NCBI GenBank assembly: GCA_945878745.1
Contig: CAMDVY010000055.1
Coordinates: 1 to 10,949 of the forward strand
DNA: 10,949 bases
Direction: 5' to 3'
From: Klebsiella pneumoniae
GTDB lineage: Bacteria; Pseudomonadota; Gammaproteobacteria; Pseudomonadales; Azotimanducaceae
Shown here: positions 1 through 7,315 of the stretch, one piece after another
How positions within the stretch are numbered: position 1 is the stretch's first letter
Layout of the letters: each line of letters opens with the position of its first letter
Made by a program: the position numbers and the translations under genes
The notes under the pieces: model-generated
What the model saw: only the letters and a program-made list of their open reading frames with translations
The model's database searches: none
Told to the model about the DNA's origin: nothing

Positions 1-155
1 GACGCTCAGGCATTGCACGCGCGATTTACGTGACATCCGTAGGCAGACGAATCGTGATTCTTCGGGTTTTCAGAAAGAAACGACAAAAGACACCTCAATC
101 CGAACTGGAGCTGGCTCGATTCAGAGCCCGGGAGTTGCAATCATGGCTACCTTGA
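1..155 (+). CDS. HigB/Gp49-like RelE-superfamily toxin, C-terminal fragment
   Basis: The 5' end lies outside the window; the reading frame starts at base 3 and ends with TGA at 153-155, leaving 50 codons. The fragment contains IARAIYVTSVGRRIVILRVF followed by a basic RKKRQKTP segment and a helix ending ELQSWLP. This pattern (hydrophobic strands with R..Y, then F.KK.QKTP, then a charged helix) is the C-terminal signature of Gp49/HigB-like phage-related proteins. Members of this RelE/ParE superfamily are typically ribosome-dependent mRNA endonucleases. The stop lies 13 bp inside the next gene, a small helix-turn-helix protein, giving the toxin-first order typical of higBA-type modules. The activity is inferred from family and context only. 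Without the N-terminal half, I cannot say whether the toxin is intact. Confidence 0.8.
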   Translation, partial: RSGIARAIYVTSVGRRIVILRVFRKKRQKTPQSELELARFRARELQSWLP

Positions 156-427
156 TCCGGGATCAACACACACGCTGGAGCAAGCGGCCCGCCTACCGGA
201 AAGCTTATGCGGCTCTCGCTGACGAATTTGATCTCGCGGCCATGGTGATGCAGGTACGCATTCATGCTGGTTTGTCACAGCAGGAACTGGCTGAACGTAT
301 CGGGACCAAACAGCCTGCCATCGCCCGCATTGAAGGTGGACAAATGCCGTCCACCACCACTTTGCGACGCATCGCGGAAGCCACGGGCACGCGGTTGAAG
401 ATCACGTTTGAACCGGAGTCTGCGTGA
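143..427 (+). CDS. XRE-family antitoxin (HigA-like)
   Basis: A 94-residue protein with a Cro/C1-type helix-turn-helix over about residues 34-85. The HTH core reads LSQQELAERIGTKQPAIARI, followed by EGGQMPS and LRRIAEATG, which is the standard HTH_3 pattern. A basic N-terminus (about 1-30) precedes the HTH, as in many RelE-partner antitoxins. A ribosome-binding site GGGAG (130-134) lies 8 bases before the ATG, inside the toxin's last codons, and the 13-bp overlap implies translational coupling. By analogy with known pairs it should neutralise the upstream toxin and, with it, repress their shared promoter, which lies outside the window. The family assignment is firm. The antitoxin role comes from gene order and the toxin signature. 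Confidence 0.88.
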   Translation: MATLIRDQHTRWSKRPAYRKAYAALADEFDLAAMVMQVRIHAGLSQQELAERIGTKQPAIARIEGGQMPSTTTLRRIAEATGTRLKITFEPESA

Positions 428-443
428 GCTGGACTTGCGATCA

Positions 444-1337
444 CTACGCAAAACCCTTCAGCTCCTTTTTTAACGCCACGATCAACCGCTGAAGCATCCC
501 ACCCACGATCACAAACTCCGCATCCAGCAATGCCAGCGGGTGATCGTCCAGCTCTGCATCTTCATCGCCGGTAACCCCTTCAATCCGGAATTTCCGGATC
601 ACGCCTTGCTGATCCAGCACACACGTAATGACATCATCAAACCGCACAGCCAGACGATCGAGCGTCAAGCCGTCCCTGACATGTTTCTGCACGCTCGCCG
701 ACGCGAGCTCCATGTCCAGCCAGCTCACCGACGCCTTGCCCGCTGCAGTGTCCAGCATCTTGCATTCGCGACCCGCCTGGAACTGCGTCGGTCCACCACC
801 CAGAAAAACCTGCGACAACAGACGCCCGATGGGCTCATTGAAGCTGAGGGGTACCGCTTCCAGACTGCCAAACGCACTGCGCAGCGTATCGAGGAACAGC
901 TCCGCCTGTGTTTCAGATGACGTATCGATGCCAAGCAGCCCTTCCTTGACGATATACATGCCCCACAGGCGTTGTGATTTCAGCAGGGTCTTTGGCATCA
1001 GCTCGGCATGGACTTCGTCTTTCAGATCGCGTTTTTCCTTGCGGCTTGGGTCACGGTGCATGCGTGATTGAAAGGCAGTGATGCGCTCCTCGAGGGTTTC
1101 GTTGACAGCCGACGCCGGCAGCAGCCGCGTCTGTACGCGAAGCCGCATAAGGTCTGCTCCGCCAACACGTCGAGCAAGCAAAGGGTCCGCGTCCCCGGCC
1201 GGTGATTCGAACCCGGCGCTCGACTCCGTGTAGGCACCACACGGTTTGAAAGTGCGCTCCTCAAGAACTGCAGACAACGCCTGCTCGGAGACAGGCCACT
1301 CGCTCTGTACCCGGTACAGTCGAAGATTGCGGAACAT
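444..1337 (-). CDS. rdgC: Recombination-associated protein RdgC
   Basis: A 297-residue protein, close to the roughly 300 residues usual for RdgC. Recognisable blocks in order are the N-terminal FRNLRLYRV, the FKPCG segment, the R.Q.R.LPAS.V motif, the KEKRDLKDEV.AELMPK block, the GSLEAVPLS segment, and a C-terminal stretch ending ..DAEFVIVGGMLQRLI. These match E. coli RdgC block by block. In E. coli, RdgC is a ring-shaped dimer that encircles double-stranded DNA and restrains RecA-mediated recombination in the nucleoid. The ATG start matches the family N-terminus (MLWFKNL in E. coli). Its Shine-Dalgarno is poor. A strong promoter-like sequence lies just upstream at 1364-1392. The gene converges on the antitoxin gene with a 16-bp gap and no evident terminator hairpin. 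Confidence 0.95.
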   Translation of the reverse strand: MFRNLRLYRVQSEWPVSEQALSAVLEERTFKPCGAYTESSAGFESPAGDADPLLARRVGGADLMRLRVQTRLLPASAVNETLEERITAFQSRMHRDPSRKEKRDLKDEVHAELMPKTLLKSQRLWGMYIVKEGLLGIDTSSETQAELFLDTLRSAFGSLEAVPLSFNEPIGRLLSQVFLGGGPTQFQAGRECKMLDTAAGKASVSWLDMELASASVQKHVRDGLTLDRLAVRFDDVITCVLDQQGVIRKFRIEGVTGDEDAELDDHPLALLDAEFVIVGGMLQRLIVALKKELKGFA

Positions 1338-1493
1338 GGGTGCACCAATCGGAAGGGGGCGCCATTATCATGATCGACCCCATGGGTGTCACCGTAGACA
1401 TGACCTGCTAGCCTTGTTATTCAAGAGCTGTGTCTGCAATCCGGTTCGCGATCTGGAGATCTCTCCTGACTGTCCCAAAAGCTGACTAATGAT
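1338..1493. other. Divergent intergenic region between rdgC and the patatin gene
   Basis: This 156-bp region separates two divergently transcribed genes and should carry promoters for both. The rdgC promoter is clear on the minus strand. For the plus strand I see only a weak candidate, TAGACA at 1395-1400 with TATTCA at 1418-1423, which I do not annotate. No convincing hairpin, repeat or small ORF was found here. Confidence 0.5.
1364..1392 (-). promoter_or_regulatory. Predicted sigma-70 promoter of rdgC
   Basis: Read on the minus strand, GTGACA (-35; plus-strand 1387-1392) is followed by a 17-base spacer and GATAAT (-10; plus-strand 1364-1369). Each hexamer matches the consensus at 5 of 6 positions and the spacing is optimal. 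Transcription would start near 1357, about 20 bases ahead of the rdgC ATG. This is a sequence-pattern call with no experimental support. Confidence 0.55.
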
Positions 1494-2660
1494 ATGAACG
1501 AAGTGGTCGACAAACAGGCATTGATTCTGGCCGGTGGTGGCGCTCGCGCGGCGTATCAGGTCGGCGCGCTTCGTCATATCGCACGCACCATTCCCGACTG
1601 GCGCCCACAGATTCTCACCGGCGTTTCTGCAGGGGCGATCAATGCCATTCACCTCGGCAGTTATCGCGGGTCCTGGCAGGAATCCGTCGAACAGTTGCGT
1701 GCGCTGTGGCTGGGGCTCGATACCGAGCGCGTCTATCGAACCGAATTTCGTGCATTGCTCGGCAAAATGTTTGCCGCTGCCCTGCCCTTGCTGACTGGCG
1801 GACGTATCGGTCGAGATCGCATGCGTGGCATGGTCAATACCGAACCGCTGCGCGACTACCTGAGTTCAGCGCTGACCATGCAGGGCGACCGTGTCACCGG
1901 CATCGCCGAAAACATACGGGAAGGCTGGCTGGAATCACTCGCGATCGTCACCACCGACTACGACAGTGGTCGCTCCACGGCGTGGATCGAGGCGGTTGGC
2001 AAGGAAATGCTGGGTCGAGGCCAGGTCGACATCCGATTTACCGATCTCACCCTGTCGCATGTCCTCGCATCATCGGCGCTGCCACTGTTTTTTCCAGCAG
2101 TGGCAATCGATAACCACTGGCATGGTGACGGCGGCGTTCGTCTCACCGCGCCACTGTCGCCGGCATTGCACCTCGGCGCAACGCGAATACTGGCGGTATC
2201 TCCGCGCAAGCGACCTACCGCCACACCCAAACCAGAGAGCGCAGAACTCTCCTTGTACCCTGCACCGGCGCAGATCGCGGGCATCATGTTGAACGCCATA
2301 TTCCTCGACAACCTGGACTATGACGCCTTGCAGATGACCCGCATCAACAAGTTGCTGCACGCAGGTGGCCCGGCGGCTCATGCCGGTATGCGCCCGGTGG
2401 AAGTCATGGTGCTCAGACCCTCCCAGGATCTGGGTGTGCTGGCAAAGGAAAACGAATTCCGGTTGCCCCGGTCCTTCCGGTTTTTCGAGCAGGGACTGGC
2501 AGGCAAGAACATGAAAAGCGCAGACGCACTCTCCATGGTCAACTTCGAGCCGGAATATCTGTCGATACTCATCCGGATGGGCGAAGAAGACGCTGCCGCA
2601 AGGCACGATGAAATAGAGGCGTTTCTCCGCGGCGGTTCCTGCGCTGTCCCCGTCTGGTAA
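1494..2660 (+). CDS. Patatin-like phospholipase family protein
   Basis: A 388-residue protein with the full patatin catalytic signature. The glycine-rich oxyanion motif GGGARAAYQ is at residues 14-22. The nucleophile elbow GVSAG is at 43-47 with the serine at 45. The dyad aspartate lies in the DGGVR motif (Asp 212), and the ASSALPLFFPAV segment precedes it. Family members use a Ser-Asp dyad to hydrolyse acyl esters of phospholipids or other lipids. The C-terminal part after residue 240 is longer than the minimal domain and has no motif I recognise. No signal peptide is visible, so it is probably cytoplasmic or peripherally membrane-bound. The ATG has no good Shine-Dalgarno, but an in-frame stop at 1467-1469 limits extension. 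The substrate is unknown; the unlinked neighbours do not help. Confidence 0.9.
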   Translation: MNEVVDKQALILAGGGARAAYQVGALRHIARTIPDWRPQILTGVSAGAINAIHLGSYRGSWQESVEQLRALWLGLDTERVYRTEFRALLGKMFAAALPLLTGGRIGRDRMRGMVNTEPLRDYLSSALTMQGDRVTGIAENIREGWLESLAIVTTDYDSGRSTAWIEAVGKEMLGRGQVDIRFTDLTLSHVLASSALPLFFPAVAIDNHWHGDGGVRLTAPLSPALHLGATRILAVSPRKRPTATPKPESAELSLYPAPAQIAGIMLNAIFLDNLDYDALQMTRINKLLHAGGPAAHAGMRPVEVMVLRPSQDLGVLAKENEFRLPRSFRFFEQGLAGKNMKSADALSMVNFEPEYLSILIRMGEEDAAARHDEIEAFLRGGSCAVPVW

Positions 2661-2691
2661 ACAGAGCTGGTAACCGAGACAACTGAATTAG

Positions 2692-2723
2692 CTGCAGTGC
2701 AACTGCAGACCAACAGGTAGAAT
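2692..2723 (+). promoter_or_regulatory. Palindrome and -10-like element upstream of the AEC gene
   Basis: A perfect 7-bp inverted repeat, CTGCAGT-GCA-ACTGCAG (2692-2708), is followed 9 bases later by TAGAAT (2718-2723), a 5-of-6 match to the -10 consensus. A start near 2730 would leave a leader of about 22 bases before the ATG at 2752. The palindrome occupies the -35 position, where no good -35 hexamer is seen, so it could bind an activator or repressor. It has no T-tract, which argues against an intrinsic terminator for the patatin gene. This is inferred from pattern only. Confidence 0.35.
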
Positions 2724-2751
2724 CCCGCCCTCAACAGTCTTTTCCTGCGGC

Positions 2752-3636
2752 ATGCTCAGCCAGATCTTCTCCGTCATCGCCCCCGTGTTCCTGATTGCCG
2801 GCATCGGCTTTCTGTGGGCGAAGCGTGGCATGCCATTCGACAACACCACGATCAGCAGTCTGGTCATGAATGTCGGCTCACCCTGCCTGGTCTTCTCGTC
2901 ACTGACACGCATTCATCTCGAAGGATCTGCCTTTACCAGCGTACTGATGGCATCCGTTGGCATCCTGATCGGTGCGCTGGTTCTAGGCGCGGGACTGCTG
3001 ATGCTCCTGCGACAACCGATGCGAACCTTTTTGCCATCGCTGGTGCATCCCAACACAGGCAATATGGGATTACCCCTTGCCCTGATGGCTTTTGGTGATA
3101 CGGGATTGGCCCTCGCTATCTCGTATTTCTTCGTCAACTCGGTTTCGCAGTACACCCTTGGGCTGACCATTTCCTCGGGCCGATTTTCGCCTGCACAATT
3201 GGTCAGGCAACCGATTATCTGGTCTGTCGCATTTGCACTTCTGGTTCGCGAAACCAATGTCCAGGTACCGGATTTTCTCGCCAACACCACCCAGATTGCT
3301 GGCGGACTCGTCATTCCCGCCATGCTGCTGATGCTCGGGAATTCCCTCGCCAGCCTCAGGATCGCCGGGCTCGGCATCGCCAGCATCATCGCCGTCGCTC
3401 GTCTGGCGCTCGGCTTCGGACTGGGCCTTGCCATGATCAGTCTCCTCAAACTTGAAGACGACGTGGCCGGTGTGGTGATCATGCAAGCCACCATGCCGGC
3501 GGCCGTCTTCAACTACGTGTTTGCCGAGCGGTATGGCCAACAACCGGAAAAAGTCGCGGCGGTCATCCTGATCTCGACAGTCATTTCGTTTCTGACGTTG
3601 CCCGCCCTGGTTGCTTTTGCGATTCATCTTCCGTGA
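2752..3636 (+). CDS. AEC-family transporter (auxin efflux carrier / Mem_trans)
   Basis: A 294-residue, strongly hydrophobic protein with about ten predicted membrane helices in two five-helix halves, the usual size and shape of bacterial AEC proteins. Family-typical features include an N-terminal helix followed by WAKRG, the NVGSPCLVFSSL segment (about 40-51) where the first helix is broken at a Gly-Ser-Pro, the HPNTGNMGLPLA segment (about 99-110), and QATMPAAVFNYVFAERYG (about 245-262) near the second broken helix. Such proteins are secondary carriers in the inner membrane; bacterial members are linked to malate, malonate or other organic anions, but no substrate can be assigned here. The gene follows the patatin gene by 91 bp. 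Its TGA is part of the ribosome-binding site of the downstream methyltransferase gene, so those two are probably co-transcribed. Confidence 0.9.
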   Translation: MLSQIFSVIAPVFLIAGIGFLWAKRGMPFDNTTISSLVMNVGSPCLVFSSLTRIHLEGSAFTSVLMASVGILIGALVLGAGLLMLLRQPMRTFLPSLVHPNTGNMGLPLALMAFGDTGLALAISYFFVNSVSQYTLGLTISSGRFSPAQLVRQPIIWSVAFALLVRETNVQVPDFLANTTQIAGGLVIPAMLLMLGNSLASLRIAGLGIASIIAVARLALGFGLGLAMISLLKLEDDVAGVVIMQATMPAAVFNYVFAERYGQQPEKVAAVILISTVISFLTLPALVAFAIHLP

Positions 3637-3639
3637 GGA
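3634..3639 (+). promoter_or_regulatory. Ribosome-binding site fixing the methyltransferase start
   Basis: TGAGGA lies 7 bases before the ATG at 3647 and incorporates the TGA stop of the AEC gene. An earlier in-frame ATG at 3611 would lie inside the AEC coding region and add a 12-residue extension with no family counterpart. The ATG at 3647 is therefore preferred. Confidence 0.7.
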
Positions 3640-3646
3640 CACGATC

Positions 3647-4876
3647 ATGACGGATGACATCGAGGTACAGGTTGAGAGTATCGCCTTTGGCGGAGATGCC
3701 GTGGCACGTCACAACGGCCTGGCTGTTTTCATACCCGGTGGCGCACCGGGTGACCAGCTGCGCGTACGATTCACGCAGCGCACTCGACGCTATGCACGGG
3801 CATCCATCGTCGACGTCCTGCAGCCGGGCAGTGCTCGTGTTGCAGCAACCTGTCCTGTGTATCCGCAGTGTGGCGGCTGTCAGTGGCAACACATCGCCTA
3901 TGTGGACCAGTTCAAGGCGAAAGCTGACGTGGTTACCCGTGCACTGGCGCGTTACGAGCCGCGCGCAATTCAACACTGGCCCGCAGCAGCCACCTCGGGT
4001 TATCGCCGACGTGCGAGATTGCATTGGGTGAATCGCGACAGCCTGACGATCGGGTTTCGTGAACGACAATCCGATCGCGTAGTCGATACCTCCACCTGCC
4101 TGCAGCTGGAACCTGCACTCGAAGCTTGTCTGCCTCACCTGCATGCGCTTCTGCAACCATTGGGTCGAACGACTGGACAGGTTGAACTCCTCTGCAATCA
4201 CCGAAACGAAATCCATCTGGGTTTGCGAGTCGATACCGGTGACGGTTCAGCACTCATCCCTGCATTGCAGCAAACGAAGAATCCTTGGTGGATTGGTGCG
4301 AGTGTGTCGACAGGTGCAACGTCAGAGTTCATCGGCGCGACATCCCTGGTGCTGGACTCACGCGGCCTGATAGCCAGTGCGACTGCATTTACCCAGGCCA
4401 ATGCAGCCCAGGATGCGGTACTACGGGATTGTGTTTCTCGTCTGGTCAGCAGAACCAGGGCCAATCGAGTTCTCGAGTTCCACGCTGGCATCGGCAATTT
4501 CACCCTGGATATCGCACGGTCCGGTGTTGAGGTCGACGCCGTCGAAGCAAATCCGGAAGCGATCAAGCTCCTGCACAGCAACTGTGATGGTTTGAAGGTG
4601 AGTGCTACAGCGACCGATGCAGATCATTACGAATGGTTGCAGAAACCGGACTGTGTGGTGCTGGATCCACCACGCGAAGGCGCCGCTGCATTGATGAACC
4701 GGCTGGCTGCGAAGCGGGTTCCCCATATCATCTACGTTTCCTGCGATCCGATGACACTGGCACGCGATCTTGATCTGCTCGTCAAGGCACGCTATCGCTT
4801 ACATGAAGTCAGCATCATCGACATGATGCCGCACACTTATCACATCGAAACCGTCTGCTTCCTGTCGCGCCACTGA
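3647..4876 (+). CDS. Class I SAM-dependent RNA uracil-5 methyltransferase, RumA/RlmD-like
   Basis: A 409-residue protein with all landmarks of the TrmA/RumA family. An N-terminal TRAM domain covers about residues 1-60. Iron-sulfur ligands are Cys69, Cys75 and Cys78 in CPVYPQCGGC, with Cys151 as the probable fourth. The F-x-Q-x-N motif is at 248-252. A SAM-binding loop lies at 275-290, LDPPREG at 339-345, the catalytic Cys366 in YVSCDPMTLARDL, and the C-terminal HIET with the probable general base Glu401. The expected reaction is transfer of methyl from S-adenosylmethionine to C5 of a uridine in 23S rRNA. E. coli RlmD methylates U1939, but the exact target here is inferred. One oddity is that the usual L-F-C-G of the SAM motif reads F-H-A-G. 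The 3' end overlaps the convergent kinase gene by 37 bp. Confidence 0.92.
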   Translation: MTDDIEVQVESIAFGGDAVARHNGLAVFIPGGAPGDQLRVRFTQRTRRYARASIVDVLQPGSARVAATCPVYPQCGGCQWQHIAYVDQFKAKADVVTRALARYEPRAIQHWPAAATSGYRRRARLHWVNRDSLTIGFRERQSDRVVDTSTCLQLEPALEACLPHLHALLQPLGRTTGQVELLCNHRNEIHLGLRVDTGDGSALIPALQQTKNPWWIGASVSTGATSEFIGATSLVLDSRGLIASATAFTQANAAQDAVLRDCVSRLVSRTRANRVLEFHAGIGNFTLDIARSGVEVDAVEANPEAIKLLHSNCDGLKVSATATDADHYEWLQKPDCVVLDPPREGAAALMNRLAAKRVPHIIYVSCDPMTLARDLDLLVKARYRLHEVSIIDMMPHTYHIETVCFLSRH

Positions 4877-7251
4877 GGTTCACCAACACGTGGACGATCT
4901 CGTGTCCAGGCCAGGAGCACACTGACAACGTCGTGCATCCGCACCGGTTTGGCCACATAGTCATTCATGCCCGCTTCCAGACAGCGCTCACGGTCGCCGG
5001 AAAGAGCATTGGCCGTCATCGCGATGATAGGCACATCATGCCACCCCACATGCTGGCGTATCGCCTGGGTTGTTGCATAACCATCGAGCACCGGCATCTG
5101 GCAATCCATGAGAATCGCATCGAAGATGTCATGTTCCAGCAGTTCCAGGGCCTCACCGCCATGATTGGCAACGACACAGGTGACGCCACATCGCGCCAGC
5201 ATGGTTTTGGTTAACAACTGGTTAGTTGCATTGTCTTCGACCAGCAATACACGCAATCCCTGGAGCTGCTCCGCGAGTGTGCTGTCGTGAGGTGATGGCG
5301 CGACAACGGGCGCCGGTACGCTCGTAACGTTTTCATCAACCTGTACAGGAATGGTGAAACTGAAGGTCGATCCTGCATCAACTTCGCTGTCGAGCTTCAA
5401 GGTTCCACCCATCAATTCAACCAGTTGACGGCAGATTGCAAGCCCGAGGCCTGTACCCCCAAACCGTCGGGTGGTCGACGCATCAGCCTGACTGAATCGC
5501 TGAAAGAGGTTTACTGACTGTTCCGCAGAGATGCCGATTCCGGTGTCTCGCACCTTGAAGTGAAGATCGCTCAACAGGCGATCTCCGTCGCGTAGTTCTG
5601 CCATGCTCTCGACCTGGACGCGGATACTGCCCTTGGTCGTGAACTTCAGAGCATTGCCAACCAGATTGTGGAGCACCTGCGCGATTCGCAAGCCGTCTCC
5701 CAGATAGCCAGGTCGCACCGAATCGTCGATGACAACGTCAAACGCCAAACCCTGCTTTTTCGCGCGATCCGCGTAGGTTGATCGCACATCGGTCAGTACA
5801 TTCCTGATATCGAGCGGTCTGATCTCAAGAACCAGGCCACCCGCTTCAATCTTTGTCAGGTCAAGGATGTCGTTGATGAGGCCAAGCAGGTGGCGGGACG
5901 CGGTCTGGATCCTCTCAAGAAACGTCCGCTGCTCCGGCAGGAGTGTGGTGGTCTGCAGCAGGTCAGTGAAACCAACAATTGCGTTCAGTGGAGTACGAAT
6001 TTCGTGGCTCATGTTGGCGAGGAAGCTGCTCTTGGCACCTGCCTCTTCGATGGCACGCTGACGGCTGGCCCGTTCTTCAAGCAGGCGGCCAGCAAGCGCG
6101 AGCGACCCCATGAATCCCAAACCGGTCGCAGCCAGTTCCAGGGCATGGTCCGACCAGACCTGGTCGATATCCCATCCTTTGTGCCGAGCCAGTACCAGGA
6201 CCACGCCGAGGGTGAAGGAGACCAGTCCAGCCAGGTAACTCGCTGCTCCGTTGATGTGTTTCCGGGTTGCTGCGGCGGCGGTCCACAGGCAAAGCCCAAG
6301 GCAGCCCACAATCAAACCCAGTCCGACAGTGGGGAAGTGCCTGAAGATCGGAAACAGGTTGACCAACACAATCACGCCAGCCGCAAAGTTCAATCCGGTT
6401 CGCAGGCGTGGAGACCATTCAGCAACCCGCAGAAATTCCCGGGAAAACAGGAGCAAGCCCATCAGCATGACGCCGATCGAAACCCGCATGGTCAAGTCAT
6501 GCAAGACAGGATGATCGGCATAGAGGAATTGAGAGCCGAAACCTGCGTCCGCTATACGCCAGAGCAGCGGGCCAACCAGGACCAGGGCAAAGTAAAAGAA
6601 GATCGCCTCGCGTACCAGCATGCACACGCAGATGTTGTAGAGCGCAAGGACGACGAGCAAACCAAAGAAGAGACCCGCTATCAGCGTGTCGACATTGATT
6701 TGCTCGGACCACGCGACACTGCCGGCGAGAACGGGACGCAGCGAGACACTCGTAAAACTGTCGATTCGCACCAGAATCTCGTGACGACCCGGCAGCATCG
6801 CTACCGGGAAAGCAACCTCACGGTACTTGATCCGGCGCACTGCAAACGGCAATCCGGACCCTGCCTCCAGATCTGCCAGTAACCGGCCACCCACGTAGTG
6901 TTGAAACGTGGCGGAACGAACGTTGCCACTCCCGAGGCTGAAGACCCAGTCCACCACGTTCTGCGAAGACGGCTCTACCTGGAAAATGAAACGAACCCAA
7001 TGTGCGCGCTTGGAAAAACCAAGGTTGATGGTCCCGCCTGAAACGCTGGCCCATCCCGCCTCGACTGGCGCCTCGGCCAGTAACGCGGTGGTCTGCACCT
7101 GCGCGTGGGGTCCCAGCAGATAGAGCTCACCCGATGTGGGGACTACCTGCAGGACATCAGTATCGGCGGAATCGCGGTCAGCAATAGCTGCGCCTGCCAG
7201 CAGCATCAGGCAGGCAATGACCAGACCAGCGCTTGTTGATCGATAGTTCAC
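4840..7251 (-). CDS. 7TMR-DISM hybrid sensor histidine kinase with receiver domain
   Basis: An 803-residue inner-membrane sensor. A signal peptide (1-24, likely cleavage after AIA) precedes a periplasmic 7TMR-DISMED2-like sensing domain (about 35-175). Seven membrane helices follow (about 185-391), then a short coiled segment. The HisKA domain carries the autophosphorylated His416 in SHEIRTP. The HATPase domain shows Asn533 (N box), DTGIG (569-573) and GGTGLGL (598-604). A receiver domain (about 667-783) has the acidic pocket at 672-673, phospho-acceptor Asp716, Thr746 and Lys768. No Hpt domain or separate response regulator is present here, so phosphate must pass to an unlinked partner. DISMED2 domains are proposed to bind carbohydrate-like ligands; the signal is unknown. 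The start codon is GTG, chosen because later starts would destroy the signal peptide. A thioesterase gene lies 64 bp upstream on the same strand. Confidence 0.93.
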   Translation of the reverse strand: MNYRSTSAGLVIACLMLLAGAAIADRDSADTDVLQVVPTSGELYLLGPHAQVQTTALLAEAPVEAGWASVSGGTINLGFSKRAHWVRFIFQVEPSSQNVVDWVFSLGSGNVRSATFQHYVGGRLLADLEAGSGLPFAVRRIKYREVAFPVAMLPGRHEILVRIDSFTSVSLRPVLAGSVAWSEQINVDTLIAGLFFGLLVVLALYNICVCMLVREAIFFYFALVLVGPLLWRIADAGFGSQFLYADHPVLHDLTMRVSIGVMLMGLLLFSREFLRVAEWSPRLRTGLNFAAGVIVLVNLFPIFRHFPTVGLGLIVGCLGLCLWTAAAATRKHINGAASYLAGLVSFTLGVVLVLARHKGWDIDQVWSDHALELAATGLGFMGSLALAGRLLEERASRQRAIEEAGAKSSFLANMSHEIRTPLNAIVGFTDLLQTTTLLPEQRTFLERIQTASRHLLGLINDILDLTKIEAGGLVLEIRPLDIRNVLTDVRSTYADRAKKQGLAFDVVIDDSVRPGYLGDGLRIAQVLHNLVGNALKFTTKGSIRVQVESMAELRDGDRLLSDLHFKVRDTGIGISAEQSVNLFQRFSQADASTTRRFGGTGLGLAICRQLVELMGGTLKLDSEVDAGSTFSFTIPVQVDENVTSVPAPVVAPSPHDSTLAEQLQGLRVLLVEDNATNQLLTKTMLARCGVTCVVANHGGEALELLEHDIFDAILMDCQMPVLDGYATTQAIRQHVGWHDVPIIAMTANALSGDRERCLEAGMNDYVAKPVRMHDVVSVLLAWTRDRPRVGEPQWRDRKQTVSM

Positions 7252-7315
7252 CTGGAGAGTGTAGTAACGCCGGGCAATCCGGCTGCGACGCGGTCCGCAT
7301 CCTGGTGTCGTGGCT

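Noticed and set aside
1395..1423. Possible plus-strand promoter for the patatin gene (TAGACA, 17 bases, TATTCA)
   Set aside because: The -35 is good, but the -10 matches the consensus at only 3 of 6 positions. It is too weak to annotate.
2654..2674. Direct repeat of CTGGTAA around the patatin stop codon
   Set aside because: Two 7-base copies 13 bases apart are not distinguishable from chance, and no mobile-element feature flanks them.
2913..3660. Overlapping minus-strand open frames of 196-199 codons opposite the AEC transporter gene
   Set aside because: They are low-complexity antisense translations with no recognisable domain, while the plus strand encodes a clear AEC protein.
5890..6882. 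A long plus-strand open frame of 330 codons opposite the hybrid kinase gene
   Set aside because: The translation is rich in Q, R, H, D and E with no domain or hydrophobic core, as expected from the antisense of membrane-protein codons. The kinase on the other strand has complete conserved motifs.
7269..7283. Short hairpin GCCGG-GCAAT-CCGGC between the thioesterase and kinase genes
   Set aside because: It has only a 5-bp stem and no T-tract on the minus strand, so it cannot be supported as a terminator and is expected by chance in GC-rich DNA.
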